A DNA stretch of 64,000 nucleotides, taken from Deferribacter thermophilus. Lineage in GTDB: Bacteria > Chrysiogenota > Deferribacteres > Deferribacterales > Deferribacteraceae. Positions within the stretch are counted from its first letter, which is position 1; each line of letters starts with the position of its first letter. Positions 50,607 to 60,787 of the stretch are shown piece by piece. The position numbers and the translations under genes are program-made. The DNA lies in contig NZ_JAPNXM010000005.1 in NCBI RefSeq assembly GCF_049472675.1, positions 1 to 64,000 of the forward strand, in the 5' to 3' direction. Under the pieces are notes generated by a model, which saw nothing but the letters and a program-made list of their open reading frames with translations, had not been told where the DNA came from and made no database searches.

Positions 50607-51404
50607 TTACCTCACAAAAAAATAAATATAGTAGTATAAAGTAGGTGCACCAAAAATTAAAGAGTCAATTCTATCAAGCATCCCACCATGCCCTGGAAAA
50701 ATATTTCCACTGTCTTTAACACCTGATTTTCTTTTAAACATAGATTCTACCAAATCTCCTAACACACCAGCAGTAACTACCAATAAACCGCTAAAAAAAA
50801 TATCTATTAAATTCATCTTAATAAAAAGAAGCCCATAAACAAAAGCTGCAAATATACCACCGACATAGCCAGCTATTAACCCTTCTATACTTTTTTTAGG
50901 ACTAATCATTTCATACAATCTGTGTTTTCCAAATTTTATACCAAAAAAATATGCAAAAGTATCACTAACCCAAATAATGAAAAACAGATAAAAAACATAA
51001 TGATAACCTTCATGCCTTAGAAGTTGAATATGAGACAAAAGAAAAGCTATATAAAATACTGATAAAAATGTAATGGCAATAGTTTTATATGTATCATCAA
51101 GAGGTTTTGAGCCTAAAAGTTTTAATACTAAAGTAAAAAAACAAATTATAAATATGGAGAATAGAAAGATATTAAGATCATTCAGATAAAATGCAAAAGG
51201 AATTAGAAAAGCACCCACAAAAGTTGGAACTTTTAGAAATTTAAACTCGCTCTTCTCAATTAAATTTGAAAACTCATATGTTGCTATTATTATTACCACT
51301 TCCAAAACTAAAAAAAAATAAAAATCATTAAAATAAATAACTGCTAAAATTAGCAAAGGGATCAAAAAGAGTGCTGTTACAACTCTTTTTGCTTTTTCAC
51401 TCAA
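50607..51404 (-). CDS. cdsA: Phosphatidate cytidylyltransferase
   Basis: 265 residues, multiple membrane helices and the C-terminal CdsA signature (VKDSGNIFPGHGGMLDRIDS). It makes CDP-diacylglycerol for phospholipid synthesis. TTG start at 51404 with AGAGGTG upstream, overlapping uppS by four bases. Confidence 0.94.
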   Translation of the reverse strand: MSEKAKRVVTALFLIPLLILAVIYFNDFYFFLVLEVVIIIATYEFSNLIEKSEFKFLKVPTFVGAFLIPFAFYLNDLNIFLFSIFIICFFTLVLKLLGSKPLDDTYKTIAITFLSVFYIAFLLSHIQLLRHEGYHYVFYLFFIIWVSDTFAYFFGIKFGKHRLYEMISPKKSIEGLIAGYVGGIFAAFVYGLLFIKMNLIDIFFSGLLVVTAGVLGDLVESMFKRKSGVKDSGNIFPGHGGMLDRIDSLIFGAPTLYYYIYFFVR

Positions 51405-52117
51405 ATGTCACCTCTTTCAATCTGCTCATCAGTCATACCAAACCTTCTGCTTCTATTAGCATAATCATTTAAAGCTTTATCAAATTCTTCCTCATTAAAA
51501 TCTGGCCACAAAACATCTGTAAAATAAAGCTCTGCATAAGCTAGTCGCCACAACATAAAATTGCTTATTCTCATTTCACCACTTGTTCTTATCAACAAAT
51601 CTACATCTGGTATTTCAGGGTTATATAAATATTTAACAAAAGAGTCTTCCTGCACCTCTTTTATATCACTCTTTATAATTTTATTTACAGCATCTACAAT
51701 CTCAGATCTACCACCATAACTTAATGCAAGATTTAAAACCATACCTCTATTTTTCTCTGATTTTTCCATCAAATTCAAAAGTTTTGTTCTTGGTATTTCA
51801 GGGATTTGCTCCAATCTTCCTGAAACAACAATTTTTATATTATTTTCCATAATCTTATTAAATTCTTTATCGATAAATTCACTCAATATTTCCATTAACC
51901 CTTCTACTTCCTCTTTTGGCCTCAACCAATTTTCTGTAGAAAATGCAAAAAGGGATAAGTACTTAATCCCTTTTTTAGCTGCATAAGGTACTATTTTTTC
52001 GACAGCATTCATCCCTGCCTTGTGCCCAAATATACGGGGGAGGTTTCTTTTTTTAGCCCACCTCCCATTACCATCCATAATAATTGCTACATGCAAAGGG
52101 GTTTTATTTAAATTCAT
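51401..52117 (-). CDS. uppS: Undecaprenyl diphosphate synthase
   Basis: 238 residues: IIMDGNGRWAKKR with the catalytic Asp, FGHKAGM, SLFAFSTENW and RTSGEMRISNFMLWR. Makes the C55 carrier lipid for peptidoglycan and LPS. Its start follows the frr stop at TAATG. Confidence 0.97.
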   Translation of the reverse strand: MNLNKTPLHVAIIMDGNGRWAKKRNLPRIFGHKAGMNAVEKIVPYAAKKGIKYLSLFAFSTENWLRPKEEVEGLMEILSEFIDKEFNKIMENNIKIVVSGRLEQIPEIPRTKLLNLMEKSEKNRGMVLNLALSYGGRSEIVDAVNKIIKSDIKEVQEDSFVKYLYNPEIPDVDLLIRTSGEMRISNFMLWRLAYAELYFTDVLWPDFNEEEFDKALNDYANRSRRFGMTDEQIERGDI

Positions 52118-52674
52118 TAAATTTCCATAATCTCTTTTTCTTTCTTTTCTGTGATTTCATCAATCTTCTTTATATATTCATTAGTCATCTCTTGAATTTT
52201 ATCTAAAGCCCTTTTTGCTTCATCTTCAGAAATCTCTTTATCTTTCTCAAGTTTTTTTACCTTCTCATTACCATACCTTCTTTCATTCCTGATAGCCACT
52301 CTTGCTTCTTCAGCCATTTTATTCACTAATTTAACAAGCTCTTTCCTTCTCTCCTCAGTTAAAGGTGGTATTGGAACCCTTATTAGCTTCCCATCGTTAG
52401 AAGGGTTTAGCCCTAAACCGCTATTCATAATTGCCTTTTCTATTACTGGAACCATATTTGGCTCCCATGGCTGGATAGTTATCAATCTTGGATCGGGAAC
52501 CTGGATTGTTGCCACCTGAGGAATAGGGGTTGGAGTCCCATAATAATCCACTTTTATATTTTCAAAAAGTGCGGCTGAAGCCCTACCAGTCCTAACCCCT
52601 TTTAATTCTTCTTTGTAATACTCAACACTCTTTTCCATTTTCTTCTTAACTTCTTCAAAGATTTCATTAAGCAT
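52117..52674 (-). CDS. frr: Ribosome recycling factor
   Basis: 185 residues from ATG at 52674, with GGAGGG five bases upstream; a GTG two codons earlier lacks spacing. Signature LKGVRTGRASAALFENI, PVPQ-like TPIPQVATIQVPD and PLTEERRKELVKLV. With EF-G it splits post-termination ribosomes. Overlaps the pyrH end by eight bases. Confidence 0.97.
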   Translation of the reverse strand: MLNEIFEEVKKKMEKSVEYYKEELKGVRTGRASAALFENIKVDYYGTPTPIPQVATIQVPDPRLITIQPWEPNMVPVIEKAIMNSGLGLNPSNDGKLIRVPIPPLTEERRKELVKLVNKMAEEARVAIRNERRYGNEKVKKLEKDKEISEDEAKRALDKIQEMTNEYIKKIDEITEKKEKEIMEI

Positions 52675-53395
52675 TTTCACCCTCCACTAAAGTTCCTACT
52701 TTTCTACCTAAAATTATATCTTTCAAATTACCTTTTCCAAAAAGATCAAAAACAATTATAGGTATCTTATTATCCATACACATACTTATTGCAGTAGAAT
52801 CCATCACTTTCAAACCTTTAGTCAAAACATCAATATATTTTATCGAATCAAATTTTACTGCATCTTTATTTTTCATTGGGTCAGAATCATATACACCATC
52901 CACTTTTGTAGCTTTTATCACTACATCAGCATTAATTTCTGAAGCTCTTAAAGTAGCTGCTGTATCTGTAGTAAAATAAGGGTTACCGGTTCCAGCACCA
53001 AATATCACTACCCTACCTTTTTCAAGATGTCTAACAGCTCTCCTTCTTATAAAAGGCTCAGCAATCTGTCTCATCTCAATAGCCGTTTGCACTCTTGTTG
53101 GAATCCCCAAAGTTTCAAGTGCATTCTGTAATGCCAATGAATTTATTACTGTAGCAAGCATACCCATATAATCTGCTGATACTCTATCCATCCCTTTAGC
53201 AGATTCTGAAACACCTCTAAATATATTTCCACCACCAACCACAATCCCTATTTGAACCCCTAAATCATAAATCCCCTTTATCTCCTCAGCTATATACTTT
53301 ACAACATCACCATCGATGCCAAAATTCTGCTTACCCATCAAAGCTTCACCACTAAGCTTTAAAAGCACTCTTTTATACTTAATATTGTTGTCCAC
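52667..53395 (-). CDS. pyrH: Uridylate kinase
   Basis: 242 residues from GTG at 53395 with GGAGGG at good spacing; the GTG at 53401 is too close to it. KRVLLKLSGEALMG, VVGGGNIFRG, and FGAGTGNPYFTTDTAA match bacterial UMP kinase. pyrH-frr-uppS-cdsA-dxr-rseP is a conserved order. Confidence 0.96.
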   Translation of the reverse strand: MDNNIKYKRVLLKLSGEALMGKQNFGIDGDVVKYIAEEIKGIYDLGVQIGIVVGGGNIFRGVSESAKGMDRVSADYMGMLATVINSLALQNALETLGIPTRVQTAIEMRQIAEPFIRRRAVRHLEKGRVVIFGAGTGNPYFTTDTAATLRASEINADVVIKATKVDGVYDSDPMKNKDAVKFDSIKYIDVLTKGLKVMDSTAISMCMDNKIPIIVFDLFGKGNLKDIILGRKVGTLVEGENA

Positions 53396-53735
53396 TTTCA
53401 CCCTCCAACTCTTTTACAGCTTTTAATGAAAAATTGAAAACAAAATCCCTTTTCACATAAGGTAGTTTCACCACATCTTGATATTCAATAGAATAAATTT
53501 TCTTAAAATTTTCCTCAATTATTTTAATATCTTTCATTTCAATAGGGATCTTTAAATCTTTAGCTTCTTCTAACAAATTCTTTTTTACACTATAATCTGG
53601 AAATCTTTTCTCACTATAGACCACATTTTCAAAAGCATTTTTGAAAATATAATATTTAACCCATGGTGTTGCAAAAAGAATTCCAACATAAATAACAAGA
53701 AAAAACAGTATTAATTTTATCAATAATCTAAACAT
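53379..53735 (-). CDS. Small membrane-anchored protein (DUF4845-like?)
   Basis: 118 residues: one N-terminal membrane helix (~6-24) followed by a ~90-residue charged domain, presumably periplasmic, with no enzymatic motif. Proteobacterial DUF4845 proteins beside lepB have the same size and topology, so that family is my tentative guess; it sits directly after lepB here too. The gene overlaps pyrH by 17 bases. A perfect 11-bp inverted repeat abuts its ribosome binding site (AGGAG). Confidence 0.55.
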   Translation of the reverse strand: MFRLLIKLILFFLVIYVGILFATPWVKYYIFKNAFENVVYSEKRFPDYSVKKNLLEEAKDLKIPIEMKDIKIIEENFKKIYSIEYQDVVKLPYVKRDFVFNFSLKAVKELEGESGQQY

Positions 53736-53744
53736 AAATTCTCC

Positions 53745-53768
53745 TGTGTTAAATTACAATTTAACACA
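53745..53768. repeat. 11-bp perfect inverted repeat between lepB and the next gene
   Basis: TGTGTTAAATT-ac-AATTTAACACA. It starts right next to the AGGAG of the downstream gene and lies just past the lepB stop. Without a T-run it is not a terminator; it may stabilise RNA, modulate translation, or bind a dimeric regulator. Confidence 0.6.
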
Positions 53769-53769
53769 T

Positions 53770-54354
53770 TTATCTTATAATTTTCAACACCCTATTTAAT
53801 CTAACATCAAATCCGTTTCTTAAATCCCACGACCAGTAAATTATCCAAGCTTTCCCTTTTATCTTATCTTCTGAAACAAACCCCCAATATCTGCTATCAT
53901 AACTTGTATCTCTATTATCACCCATTACAAAATAATATCCATCAGGAACTATAAAATTTTCTGTATTATCTCGAGGAGTAAAATTAGCGGGTAAAACGAA
54001 ATTAGATTGAAAAAGAACATAAGGCTCATTTAACAGTTTATCGTTGATATAAACCTGTTTATTTATTATCTGAACCTTATCGCCAGGTAAACCAATAACC
54101 CTTTTTATAAAATCTTTATCTGGTTCTACTGGCCATTCAAAAACTATGATATCCCCTCTTTTTGGTTTGCCAAACTTATATGCCAATTTATTTACCAAAA
54201 TATGATCGCCAATTAATAATGTATTCAACATAGATCCTGATGGGATTTTATAAGCTTGAAGAACAAACGCTCTAATAACCATCGCGATTACAAATGCTAC
54301 AACCAAAGAATCAATAGTATCTTTTATTTTCCCTTTTTTTACATTTTCACTCAT
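53770..54354 (-). CDS. lepB: Signal peptidase I
   Basis: 194 residues, one N-terminal helix, catalytic Ser in PSGSMLNTLL and catalytic Lys in DFIKRVIGLPGD, plus GDNRDTSYDSRYWG. It removes signal peptides from exported proteins, including those in this window. Abuts lepA, the classical lepA-lepB pair. Confidence 0.96.
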   Translation of the reverse strand: MSENVKKGKIKDTIDSLVVAFVIAMVIRAFVLQAYKIPSGSMLNTLLIGDHILVNKLAYKFGKPKRGDIIVFEWPVEPDKDFIKRVIGLPGDKVQIINKQVYINDKLLNEPYVLFQSNFVLPANFTPRDNTENFIVPDGYYFVMGDNRDTSYDSRYWGFVSEDKIKGKAWIIYWSWDLRNGFDVRLNRVLKIIR

Positions 54355-56157
54355 CTACTCTTCCCCCAACTTTAAAACAGCTAAGAAAGCCTCTTGAGGC
54401 ACATCTACTTTCCCAATCTGCTTCATCCGTTTCTTACCCTCTTTTTGCTTTTCTAAAAGCTTTTTCTTTCTTGTAATATCACCACCGTAACATTTAGCAG
54501 TAACATTTTTCCTAAACGCTTTAACAGTGGATCTTGCAATAATTTTATTCCCTATTGCAGCCTGAATAGCCACATCAAACATCTGCCTTGGAATTAGCTC
54601 CTTTAATTTATCCACAAGCTCTCGCCCTTTATAATATGCACTATCTCTATGAACAATCACGCTTAAAGCATCAACCGGTTCTTTATTAATCAAAATATCC
54701 AACTTTACTAAATCACTCGCTTTATATCCAGAAAACTCATAATCAAAGGAAGCATAGCCTTTTGTCCTAGACTTTAGTTTATCGTAAAAATCTATTACCA
54801 CCTCAGCAAGTGGAACCTCATATTCCAATATTACTCGTTGCTCAGAAATATAGTTAAAGTTTTTCTGTACCCCCCTCTTCTCCTGCAAAAGTTGAAGCAC
54901 ACCACCCAAATACTCTGAAGGGACAATAATTGTTGCTCTAATAAAAGGTTCTTCAATCTCTTCTATCTCCCCAATAGGTGGTAAAGCTGCAGGATTATCT
55001 ATCTCAATTACATCACCACCTCTTTTCTTGACCCTATAAACAACTGTTGGTGCAGTAGTTATTAAATTTAAATCAAACTCTCTTTCTAACCTTTCCTGTA
55101 CTATCTCCATATGTAGTAAGCCTAAAAAACCACACCTAAACCCAAAACCTAAAGCTGCCGAATTTTCTGGTTCAAATGTAATAGAGCTATCATTTAAAGA
55201 AAGTTTCTCAAGTGCATCTCTTAAATCTTCATAATCCTTTGTATCTACAGGATAAACACCACAAAAAACTACAGGTTTTACCTTTTTAAAACCTGGGAAT
55301 GGCTGTTTTGTTGGCTTATCAGGATTTGTAATTGTGTCCCCTATATTTACATCTTTTAATTCTTTGATACCAGCAATAATAAACCCAACTTCTCCAGCAG
55401 ATAATTCATCCACATCTGCAGGAAGCGGAGTAAATACTCCTACTTTATCTACCTCATACTCTTTCTTAGATGACATAAAAATGATTCGATCCCCTTTCTT
55501 AATCTTACCATCAATAACTCTCACAAGCGTAATAACACCTTGATAAGGGTCATACCAGGAATCAAAAATCATAGCTTTTAAAGGGCTATTTTTATCCCCT
55601 TTTGGCGGAGGGATTTTTTTAACAACAGATTCCAAAATCTCTTTTGTTCCTATCCCCTCTTTAGCACTGGCCAAAATTGCTTCTGAAGCATCAATACCTA
55701 TGACATCTTCTATCTCCTGTTTTATTCTATCAGCGTCAGCATTGGGTAGATCTATTTTATTTAACACAGGTATTAGTTCTAAATCATGTTCTAATGCTAA
55801 ATAAACATTTGCAATTGTTTGAGCCTCTACACCTTGAGATGCATCTACTACCAATAATGCACCTTCACAAGCTGCAAGACTTCTAGATACTTCATAAGTA
55901 AAATCCACATGGCCTGGGGTATCAATAAGATTTAATTGATACCTGTTACCATCATCTGCTTGATAATAGAGTCTTACTGTTTGAGCCTTTATTGTGATAC
56001 CACGCTCTCTTTCTATATCCATTTTATCTAAAACCTGGTCTTTCATTAATCTTTTATCAAGAGCTCCAGTATATTCAATCAACCTATCAGCCAAAGTCGA
56101 TTTGCCATGATCTATATGTGCAATTATTGAAAAGTTTCTAATAAACTTCTGATCCAT
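54355..56157 (-). CDS. lepA: Elongation factor 4 (LepA)
   Basis: 600 residues: GTPase motifs AHIDHGKST, DTPGHVDF and NKIDLP, domain II-IV like EF-G and the LepA-specific C-terminus (GGDITRKKKLLEKQKEGKKRMK). It remodels stalled or initiating ribosomes. Length is normal. Confidence 0.97.
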   Translation of the reverse strand: MDQKFIRNFSIIAHIDHGKSTLADRLIEYTGALDKRLMKDQVLDKMDIERERGITIKAQTVRLYYQADDGNRYQLNLIDTPGHVDFTYEVSRSLAACEGALLVVDASQGVEAQTIANVYLALEHDLELIPVLNKIDLPNADADRIKQEIEDVIGIDASEAILASAKEGIGTKEILESVVKKIPPPKGDKNSPLKAMIFDSWYDPYQGVITLVRVIDGKIKKGDRIIFMSSKKEYEVDKVGVFTPLPADVDELSAGEVGFIIAGIKELKDVNIGDTITNPDKPTKQPFPGFKKVKPVVFCGVYPVDTKDYEDLRDALEKLSLNDSSITFEPENSAALGFGFRCGFLGLLHMEIVQERLEREFDLNLITTAPTVVYRVKKRGGDVIEIDNPAALPPIGEIEEIEEPFIRATIIVPSEYLGGVLQLLQEKRGVQKNFNYISEQRVILEYEVPLAEVVIDFYDKLKSRTKGYASFDYEFSGYKASDLVKLDILINKEPVDALSVIVHRDSAYYKGRELVDKLKELIPRQMFDVAIQAAIGNKIIARSTVKAFRKNVTAKCYGGDITRKKKLLEKQKEGKKRMKQIGKVDVPQEAFLAVLKLGEE

Positions 56158-56180
56158 AAAAGACCAATCTCCATAACTAA

Positions 56181-57509
56181 TTATATTTTTGTTCTACCAA
56201 CACAGGTATAATTAAAACCTAAATCTCTCATCTTTTTAGGTTCATATATATTTCTCAAGTCAGCTAAATTGTGGCTTTTCATTAATTTTTTAATCCTTTC
56301 CATATCCAGTTTTCTAAACTGGTTCCACTCAGTAACTATCACTAGACAGTCTGAGTTTTCAACTGCACTATACTCATCCTGACAATACTCAATATTTTCC
56401 CCAAAAATTTTCTTAGCATTCTCCATAGCAATAGGATCATAAGCTTTTATCTTTGCTCCATATTTTAACAACTCTTTTATTATTACAATTGAAGGTGATT
56501 CCCTCATATCATCTGTATTAGGCTTGAAAGATAAGCCCAGAATAGTTATAACAAAACCTTCTAAAGCCCCTTTCTCTTTTTTTCTATTTAATAAACTCAT
56601 TATCTTATCTACCATTAATAACTTCTGTTTTTCATTAGCTTCTATTGCAGCTTCAACAACGTTGATATTATAACCATACTCTTTTGCTATATGGCACAAT
56701 GCCAAGGTATCCTTAGGGAAACAACTACCACCATACCCTGGACCAGGGTGTAAAAATTTTGGGCTAATCCTACCATCCATCCCCATTGCCTTAGCTACCT
56801 TGTGCACATCAGCTCCAACTAAATCGCATAAATTAGCAATTTCATTTATAAATGTTATTTTAAGAGCTAAAAATGCATTAGAGGCATATTTTATCATTTC
56901 TGCAGTTTCTATATTTGTTACGACAAAAGGCGCTTCCCCAAGATAGTGTGCACTGTAAATATCCTTCATTATAGCTACAGCTTCATCACTTTCCGCACCA
57001 ATGACAATCCTATCAGGTCTCATAAAATCATTAACTGCAGCTCCCTCTCTCAAAAATTCAGGATTGCTTACAACATCAAACCTGAATTTATCACCTACAA
57101 TATCTTTAATTATCTTTTTTACCCTTTGACCTGTCCACACTGGAACAGTGCTTTTATTCACCACTACTTTATAACCGTTCATATTTTTAGCAATATCCCT
57201 TGCCACATTTTCCACATAGGTCAAATCTGCACTTCCATCCTCTTTGGGAGGTGTTCCAACTGCTATAAATATCACAAGATTGTTTCTTACAGCTTCAGCA
57301 AGATCAGTAGTAAATTTTAACCTACCTGCTTTCCTGTTCTTTTCTACAATAACATCTAAACCTGGTTCATAAATAGGGATTTTCCCATTATTTAGCATCT
57401 CTATTTTTTCTTTATCTATATCAACACAAGTAACAAACATCCCAAACTCTGCTAAACACGCTCCAGTCACTAAACCCACATATCCAGTGCCAACAACTGC
57501 TATTCTCAC
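56181..57509 (-). CDS. ugd: UDP-glucose 6-dehydrogenase
   Basis: 442 residues from GTG at 57509 (GGAGG five bases upstream); the longer frame from 57545 has no such site. NAD motif VVGTGYVGLVTG, catalytic Cys in GYGGSCFPKDT, and C-terminal SFKPNTDDMRESPS. Oxidises UDP-glucose to UDP-glucuronate for surface polysaccharide. UDP-GlcNAc dehydrogenases are related, but this pattern is Ugd-like. Confidence 0.92.
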   Translation of the reverse strand: MRIAVVGTGYVGLVTGACLAEFGMFVTCVDIDKEKIEMLNNGKIPIYEPGLDVIVEKNRKAGRLKFTTDLAEAVRNNLVIFIAVGTPPKEDGSADLTYVENVARDIAKNMNGYKVVVNKSTVPVWTGQRVKKIIKDIVGDKFRFDVVSNPEFLREGAAVNDFMRPDRIVIGAESDEAVAIMKDIYSAHYLGEAPFVVTNIETAEMIKYASNAFLALKITFINEIANLCDLVGADVHKVAKAMGMDGRISPKFLHPGPGYGGSCFPKDTLALCHIAKEYGYNINVVEAAIEANEKQKLLMVDKIMSLLNRKKEKGALEGFVITILGLSFKPNTDDMRESPSIVIIKELLKYGAKIKAYDPIAMENAKKIFGENIEYCQDEYSAVENSDCLVIVTEWNQFRKLDMERIKKLMKSHNLADLRNIYEPKKMRDLGFNYTCVGRTKI

Positions 57510-57538
57510 ATAATCCTCCAAATTATATTGTTTATAAA

Positions 57539-58783
57539 TTAGCAAAGATCGTTAAAAACAAGTCCAGAATCTAATTTTGGATAAAAATATGTAGATTTCT
57601 GGGGCATAACAAGCCCATTTTCAGCTATCTCTTTTATTACTTCAATATCTACACCTTTTAAGAAAAAGGCTACAATATTTTCCCTTTCCTTTTCAATCTT
57701 CTCAATTTGAGCCATGTTTTGGACAAAGTATATCCCCTCTTTTTTTAATAGCTTCTCCTCAGTAAACCCTAAAATAGGTTTTAGTATCGTCTCTTCAAGA
57801 ACATAAGCATCCACTTTTCTATATATTGGGTGCAATTTCTCGTATTCTTCTACACTTAATCTTAACAACTTAAAATCACCTTTATAATAAAGGACAAAAG
57901 CAGGATAATCACTTTCACTTTGCTTTTTTATACCTTCTTCATAACTATTTACATTTTCCACTGTGTAAGATGTTTTTATTTTTTCTAAAAGCTCATCCAA
58001 GTTTCCATTATATTCTACAACTCTGTGAGTTGGAAATACTTTTAATCCTTCATCATAAAAATTTACAAACATCATCATTACAAAATCATAAGGCTTTATA
58101 TCATCAGGGGAATCTCCATTTAGCTCTCTCATATACTCTCTATATTTCAAAGCAGTCTCATACCTATGATGGCCATCCGCAATATATATTTTCTTATTCT
58201 TCATAAAATCTTCTATAGTCTTCTTAATCTCTCCATCATCAATTAACCATAAGCTATTCTTCACCTTTTCATCATTAACAGCTGAAGCTACAGGCATCTC
58301 TTTCTTTATAGAAGAAAATATTTTATCAAGAAATCTTTCTTCATCTATATACAAACCAAAAATTTGACTAAAATTTGCCTTTGCTGCCTTCATAAGATTA
58401 AATCTGTCCATCTTTGGACCTGATAGAGTTTTTTCATGAGGGAAAACATTGCCTTTTCCATAATCTTCAAGTTTTAACAAGCCAATAAATCCAGTACGCA
58501 CATATTTTTTCCCATCATATTCATATTCCTGTTCATAAAGATAGAAAACAGGTTCAGGATCTTTTATTAAAATCTTTTCTTTTTTCCAATCATTATATTT
58601 TTTGGCAGCTTCCTCATAATTACCATCAGGTAAAATTAGATTTACTACATTATATGGTGATCTCAGCTTTAAAACTTCTTTCTGTTCATTACTAATCACA
58701 TCGTAAGGTGGTGCAATAACTTGCTTTAATAGAGTTTTTTCTAAATTGTATCTAACACCCTTAAAAGGTTTCACCATTACCAC
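57539..58783 (-). CDS. DUF1015 family protein
   Basis: 414 residues, GTG start at 58783 with GGAGG five bases upstream (ATG two codons later is possible). The start VKPFKGVRYN...VIAPPYDVIS and IADGHHRYETALKYRE are the hallmark of DUF1015, a widespread cytoplasmic family of unknown function. The DGHHR motif suggests an active site. It precedes ugd and follows tyrS. I assign no function. Confidence 0.88.
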   Translation of the reverse strand: MVMVKPFKGVRYNLEKTLLKQVIAPPYDVISNEQKEVLKLRSPYNVVNLILPDGNYEEAAKKYNDWKKEKILIKDPEPVFYLYEQEYEYDGKKYVRTGFIGLLKLEDYGKGNVFPHEKTLSGPKMDRFNLMKAAKANFSQIFGLYIDEERFLDKIFSSIKKEMPVASAVNDEKVKNSLWLIDDGEIKKTIEDFMKNKKIYIADGHHRYETALKYREYMRELNGDSPDDIKPYDFVMMMFVNFYDEGLKVFPTHRVVEYNGNLDELLEKIKTSYTVENVNSYEEGIKKQSESDYPAFVLYYKGDFKLLRLSVEEYEKLHPIYRKVDAYVLEETILKPILGFTEEKLLKKEGIYFVQNMAQIEKIEKERENIVAFFLKGVDIEVIKEIAENGLVMPQKSTYFYPKLDSGLVFNDLC

Positions 58784-58793
58784 GACAACCTCC

Positions 58794-59996
58794 TCATTTT
58801 AAAACAATTTTAGCAAATTTCTTCTTACCTACCTTTAATACAAACTCATCTTCCTCCATTACCCTATAAACATCTTCAACCCTTTCATTGTTTACATAGA
58901 TACCACCTTGAGAAGCAAGTCTTCTTATCTCACTATTTGAAGAAACAAAATTTATCCTCTTTATAATTTCTATTAATTTTAACCCTTTTTCTACCTGATA
59001 CTCTTGCAAATCATCAGGGATCTCTTTTTTACTAAAAAGTTTTTCAAATTTTTCCCTTGCTTCCTTAGCTTCTATAGAACCATGAAATCTTGTTACAATT
59101 TCTGCAGCCAACATCTTCTTTGCTTCCATAGGATGAAGCACACCTTTTTCTATATCCTGTTTCATATTATTGATTTCTTCTTCAGTCTTATCTGATAAAA
59201 GTAAATAATATCTAAACATTAACTCATCAGATATAGACATGATTTTACTAAACATTGTAAAAGGATCCTCTGTGATACCTACATAATTACCAAGAGACTT
59301 ACTCATTTTTTGAACACCATCAAGCCCTTCTAAAATAGGCATTGTTATGGCAATCTGAGGCTCTTGCCCATAATCTCTCTGTAATTCTCTACCAACCAAT
59401 AAGTTAAATTTCTGATCTGTTCCACCTAACTCCACATCAGCTCTCAATGCAACAGAATCATAACCTTGAACCAGTGGATATAAAAACTCATGTATGCTAA
59501 TCGGTTTATTTGATGAATATCTCTTAGCAAAATCATCCCTTTCTAACATTCTTGCAACAGTATATTTTGAAGCTAACTTAATCATATCATAAGATGTCAT
59601 TTGATCCATCCAGGAGCTATTAAAAGCAACCTCTGTTTTATCAGGATCTAATATCTTAAAAACCTGCTCTTTATATGTTTCAGCGTTTTTTAACACTTCT
59701 TCCCTTGTTAATGCTTTTCTCGTTTCTGATTTGCCAGTTGGATCACCTATCATACCAGTAAAATCACCTATTAGAAATATTACATGATGGCCTAAATCTT
59801 GAAAATGTTTTAATTTTTGAATTAATACTGTGTGTCCTAAATGAAGATCGGGCGCTGTAGGATCAAAACCAGCTTTTACTCTAAGAGGTTTACCCTCTTT
59901 TAATGACCTTTCCAACTTTTTTCTTAATTCTTCTTCAACAATAATCTCTTCTGTGCCTCGTTTTATCAATTTCAGCTGCTCATCTACAGTCAACAA
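58794..59996 (-). CDS. tyrS: Tyrosyl-tRNA synthetase
   Basis: 400 residues: HIGH-like motif DLHLGH, KMSKS motif KMSKSLGN, ELGGTDQKFN for tyrosine binding and a C-terminal S4 domain. TTG start at 59996 with AAAGGAGG five bases upstream. This is the TyrZ-like length and pattern. Confidence 0.96.
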   Translation of the reverse strand: MLTVDEQLKLIKRGTEEIIVEEELRKKLERSLKEGKPLRVKAGFDPTAPDLHLGHTVLIQKLKHFQDLGHHVIFLIGDFTGMIGDPTGKSETRKALTREEVLKNAETYKEQVFKILDPDKTEVAFNSSWMDQMTSYDMIKLASKYTVARMLERDDFAKRYSSNKPISIHEFLYPLVQGYDSVALRADVELGGTDQKFNLLVGRELQRDYGQEPQIAITMPILEGLDGVQKMSKSLGNYVGITEDPFTMFSKIMSISDELMFRYYLLLSDKTEEEINNMKQDIEKGVLHPMEAKKMLAAEIVTRFHGSIEAKEAREKFEKLFSKKEIPDDLQEYQVEKGLKLIEIIKRINFVSSNSEIRRLASQGGIYVNNERVEDVYRVMEEDEFVLKVGKKKFAKIVLK

Positions 59997-60008
59997 AACA
60001 ACCTCCTT

Positions 60009-60785
60009 TTAAAGAATCATTTTTAAATAACTCTGTATAATCTCTTCACCATAAAAAATGTATATAATTGAAGCCAAAGATATAAATGGACCAAAGGGTA
60101 TTGGATAATCTCTCCTTTTATAAATATGTATAAAAAACAAACCAATAACTGCACCCAAAAATGAACTGATAAACAATATAAAAAAAAGTGGTTTGTATCC
60201 TAAAAATGTACCAATCATCGCAAAAAGCTTTATATCTCCACCACCCATCCCTTCCTTACCAGTAACAAGCTTATATACAAAACCTGGTATAAAAAGCAAC
60301 AAAAAACCAATAATTCCACCAATTATACTAATTAACAGGCTCTTTTCTATAAAACCAAAAATTAAACCAACTGGTATCCCACCTAAAGATAGCTCATCTG
60401 GAATAATCCCTGTCTCAAAGTTATCATCTAAAGCAGTATTTAAGTCTATAATACCAGCACACAAAAGCAATCCACATAAAATAAAATACTTAACAAACAG
60501 AATACTCATCCCATACTTTACATAAAGCCAAACTGTTATAACTGCGGTAATAATTTCAACAAATGGGTATTGAAACGATATTTTCAATCCACAATTTCTA
60601 CACCGACCATTTAGAAGTATATAACTTATTACAGGGATATTATCATACCATCTAACTTCTTGACCACATTTTGGACATGCAGAACCAGGAAATACGATGG
60701 ACTTTCCATAAGGTAATCTATTTATTACAACATTGAAAAAACTTCCAAAAATCAAACCTAAAAGGGAAAATATTAGATAATCCAT
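60009..60785 (-). CDS. pilD: Type IV prepilin peptidase
   Basis: 258 residues, A24A: N-terminal zinc-type cysteine pairs (CPKCGQEV, CRNCGLKI), membrane helices, and the catalytic Asp in GMGGGDIKL. It cleaves and N-methylates type IV prepilins and type II secretion pseudopilins. It supports a type IV pilus, the expected output of the Pil-Chp-like operon at 13-20 kb. No pilin or motor genes are present here. Confidence 0.93.
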   Translation of the reverse strand: MDYLIFSLLGLIFGSFFNVVINRLPYGKSIVFPGSACPKCGQEVRWYDNIPVISYILLNGRCRNCGLKISFQYPFVEIITAVITVWLYVKYGMSILFVKYFILCGLLLCAGIIDLNTALDDNFETGIIPDELSLGGIPVGLIFGFIEKSLLISIIGGIIGFLLLFIPGFVYKLVTGKEGMGGGDIKLFAMIGTFLGYKPLFFILFISSFLGAVIGLFFIHIYKRRDYPIPFGPFISLASIIYIFYGEEIIQSYLKMIL

Positions 60786-60787
60786 TT

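Noticed and set aside
57510..57545. Longer N-terminus for UDP-glucose dehydrogenase
   Set aside because: The GGAGG lies after this segment and directly serves the GTG at 57509; family members begin at the NAD-binding motif.
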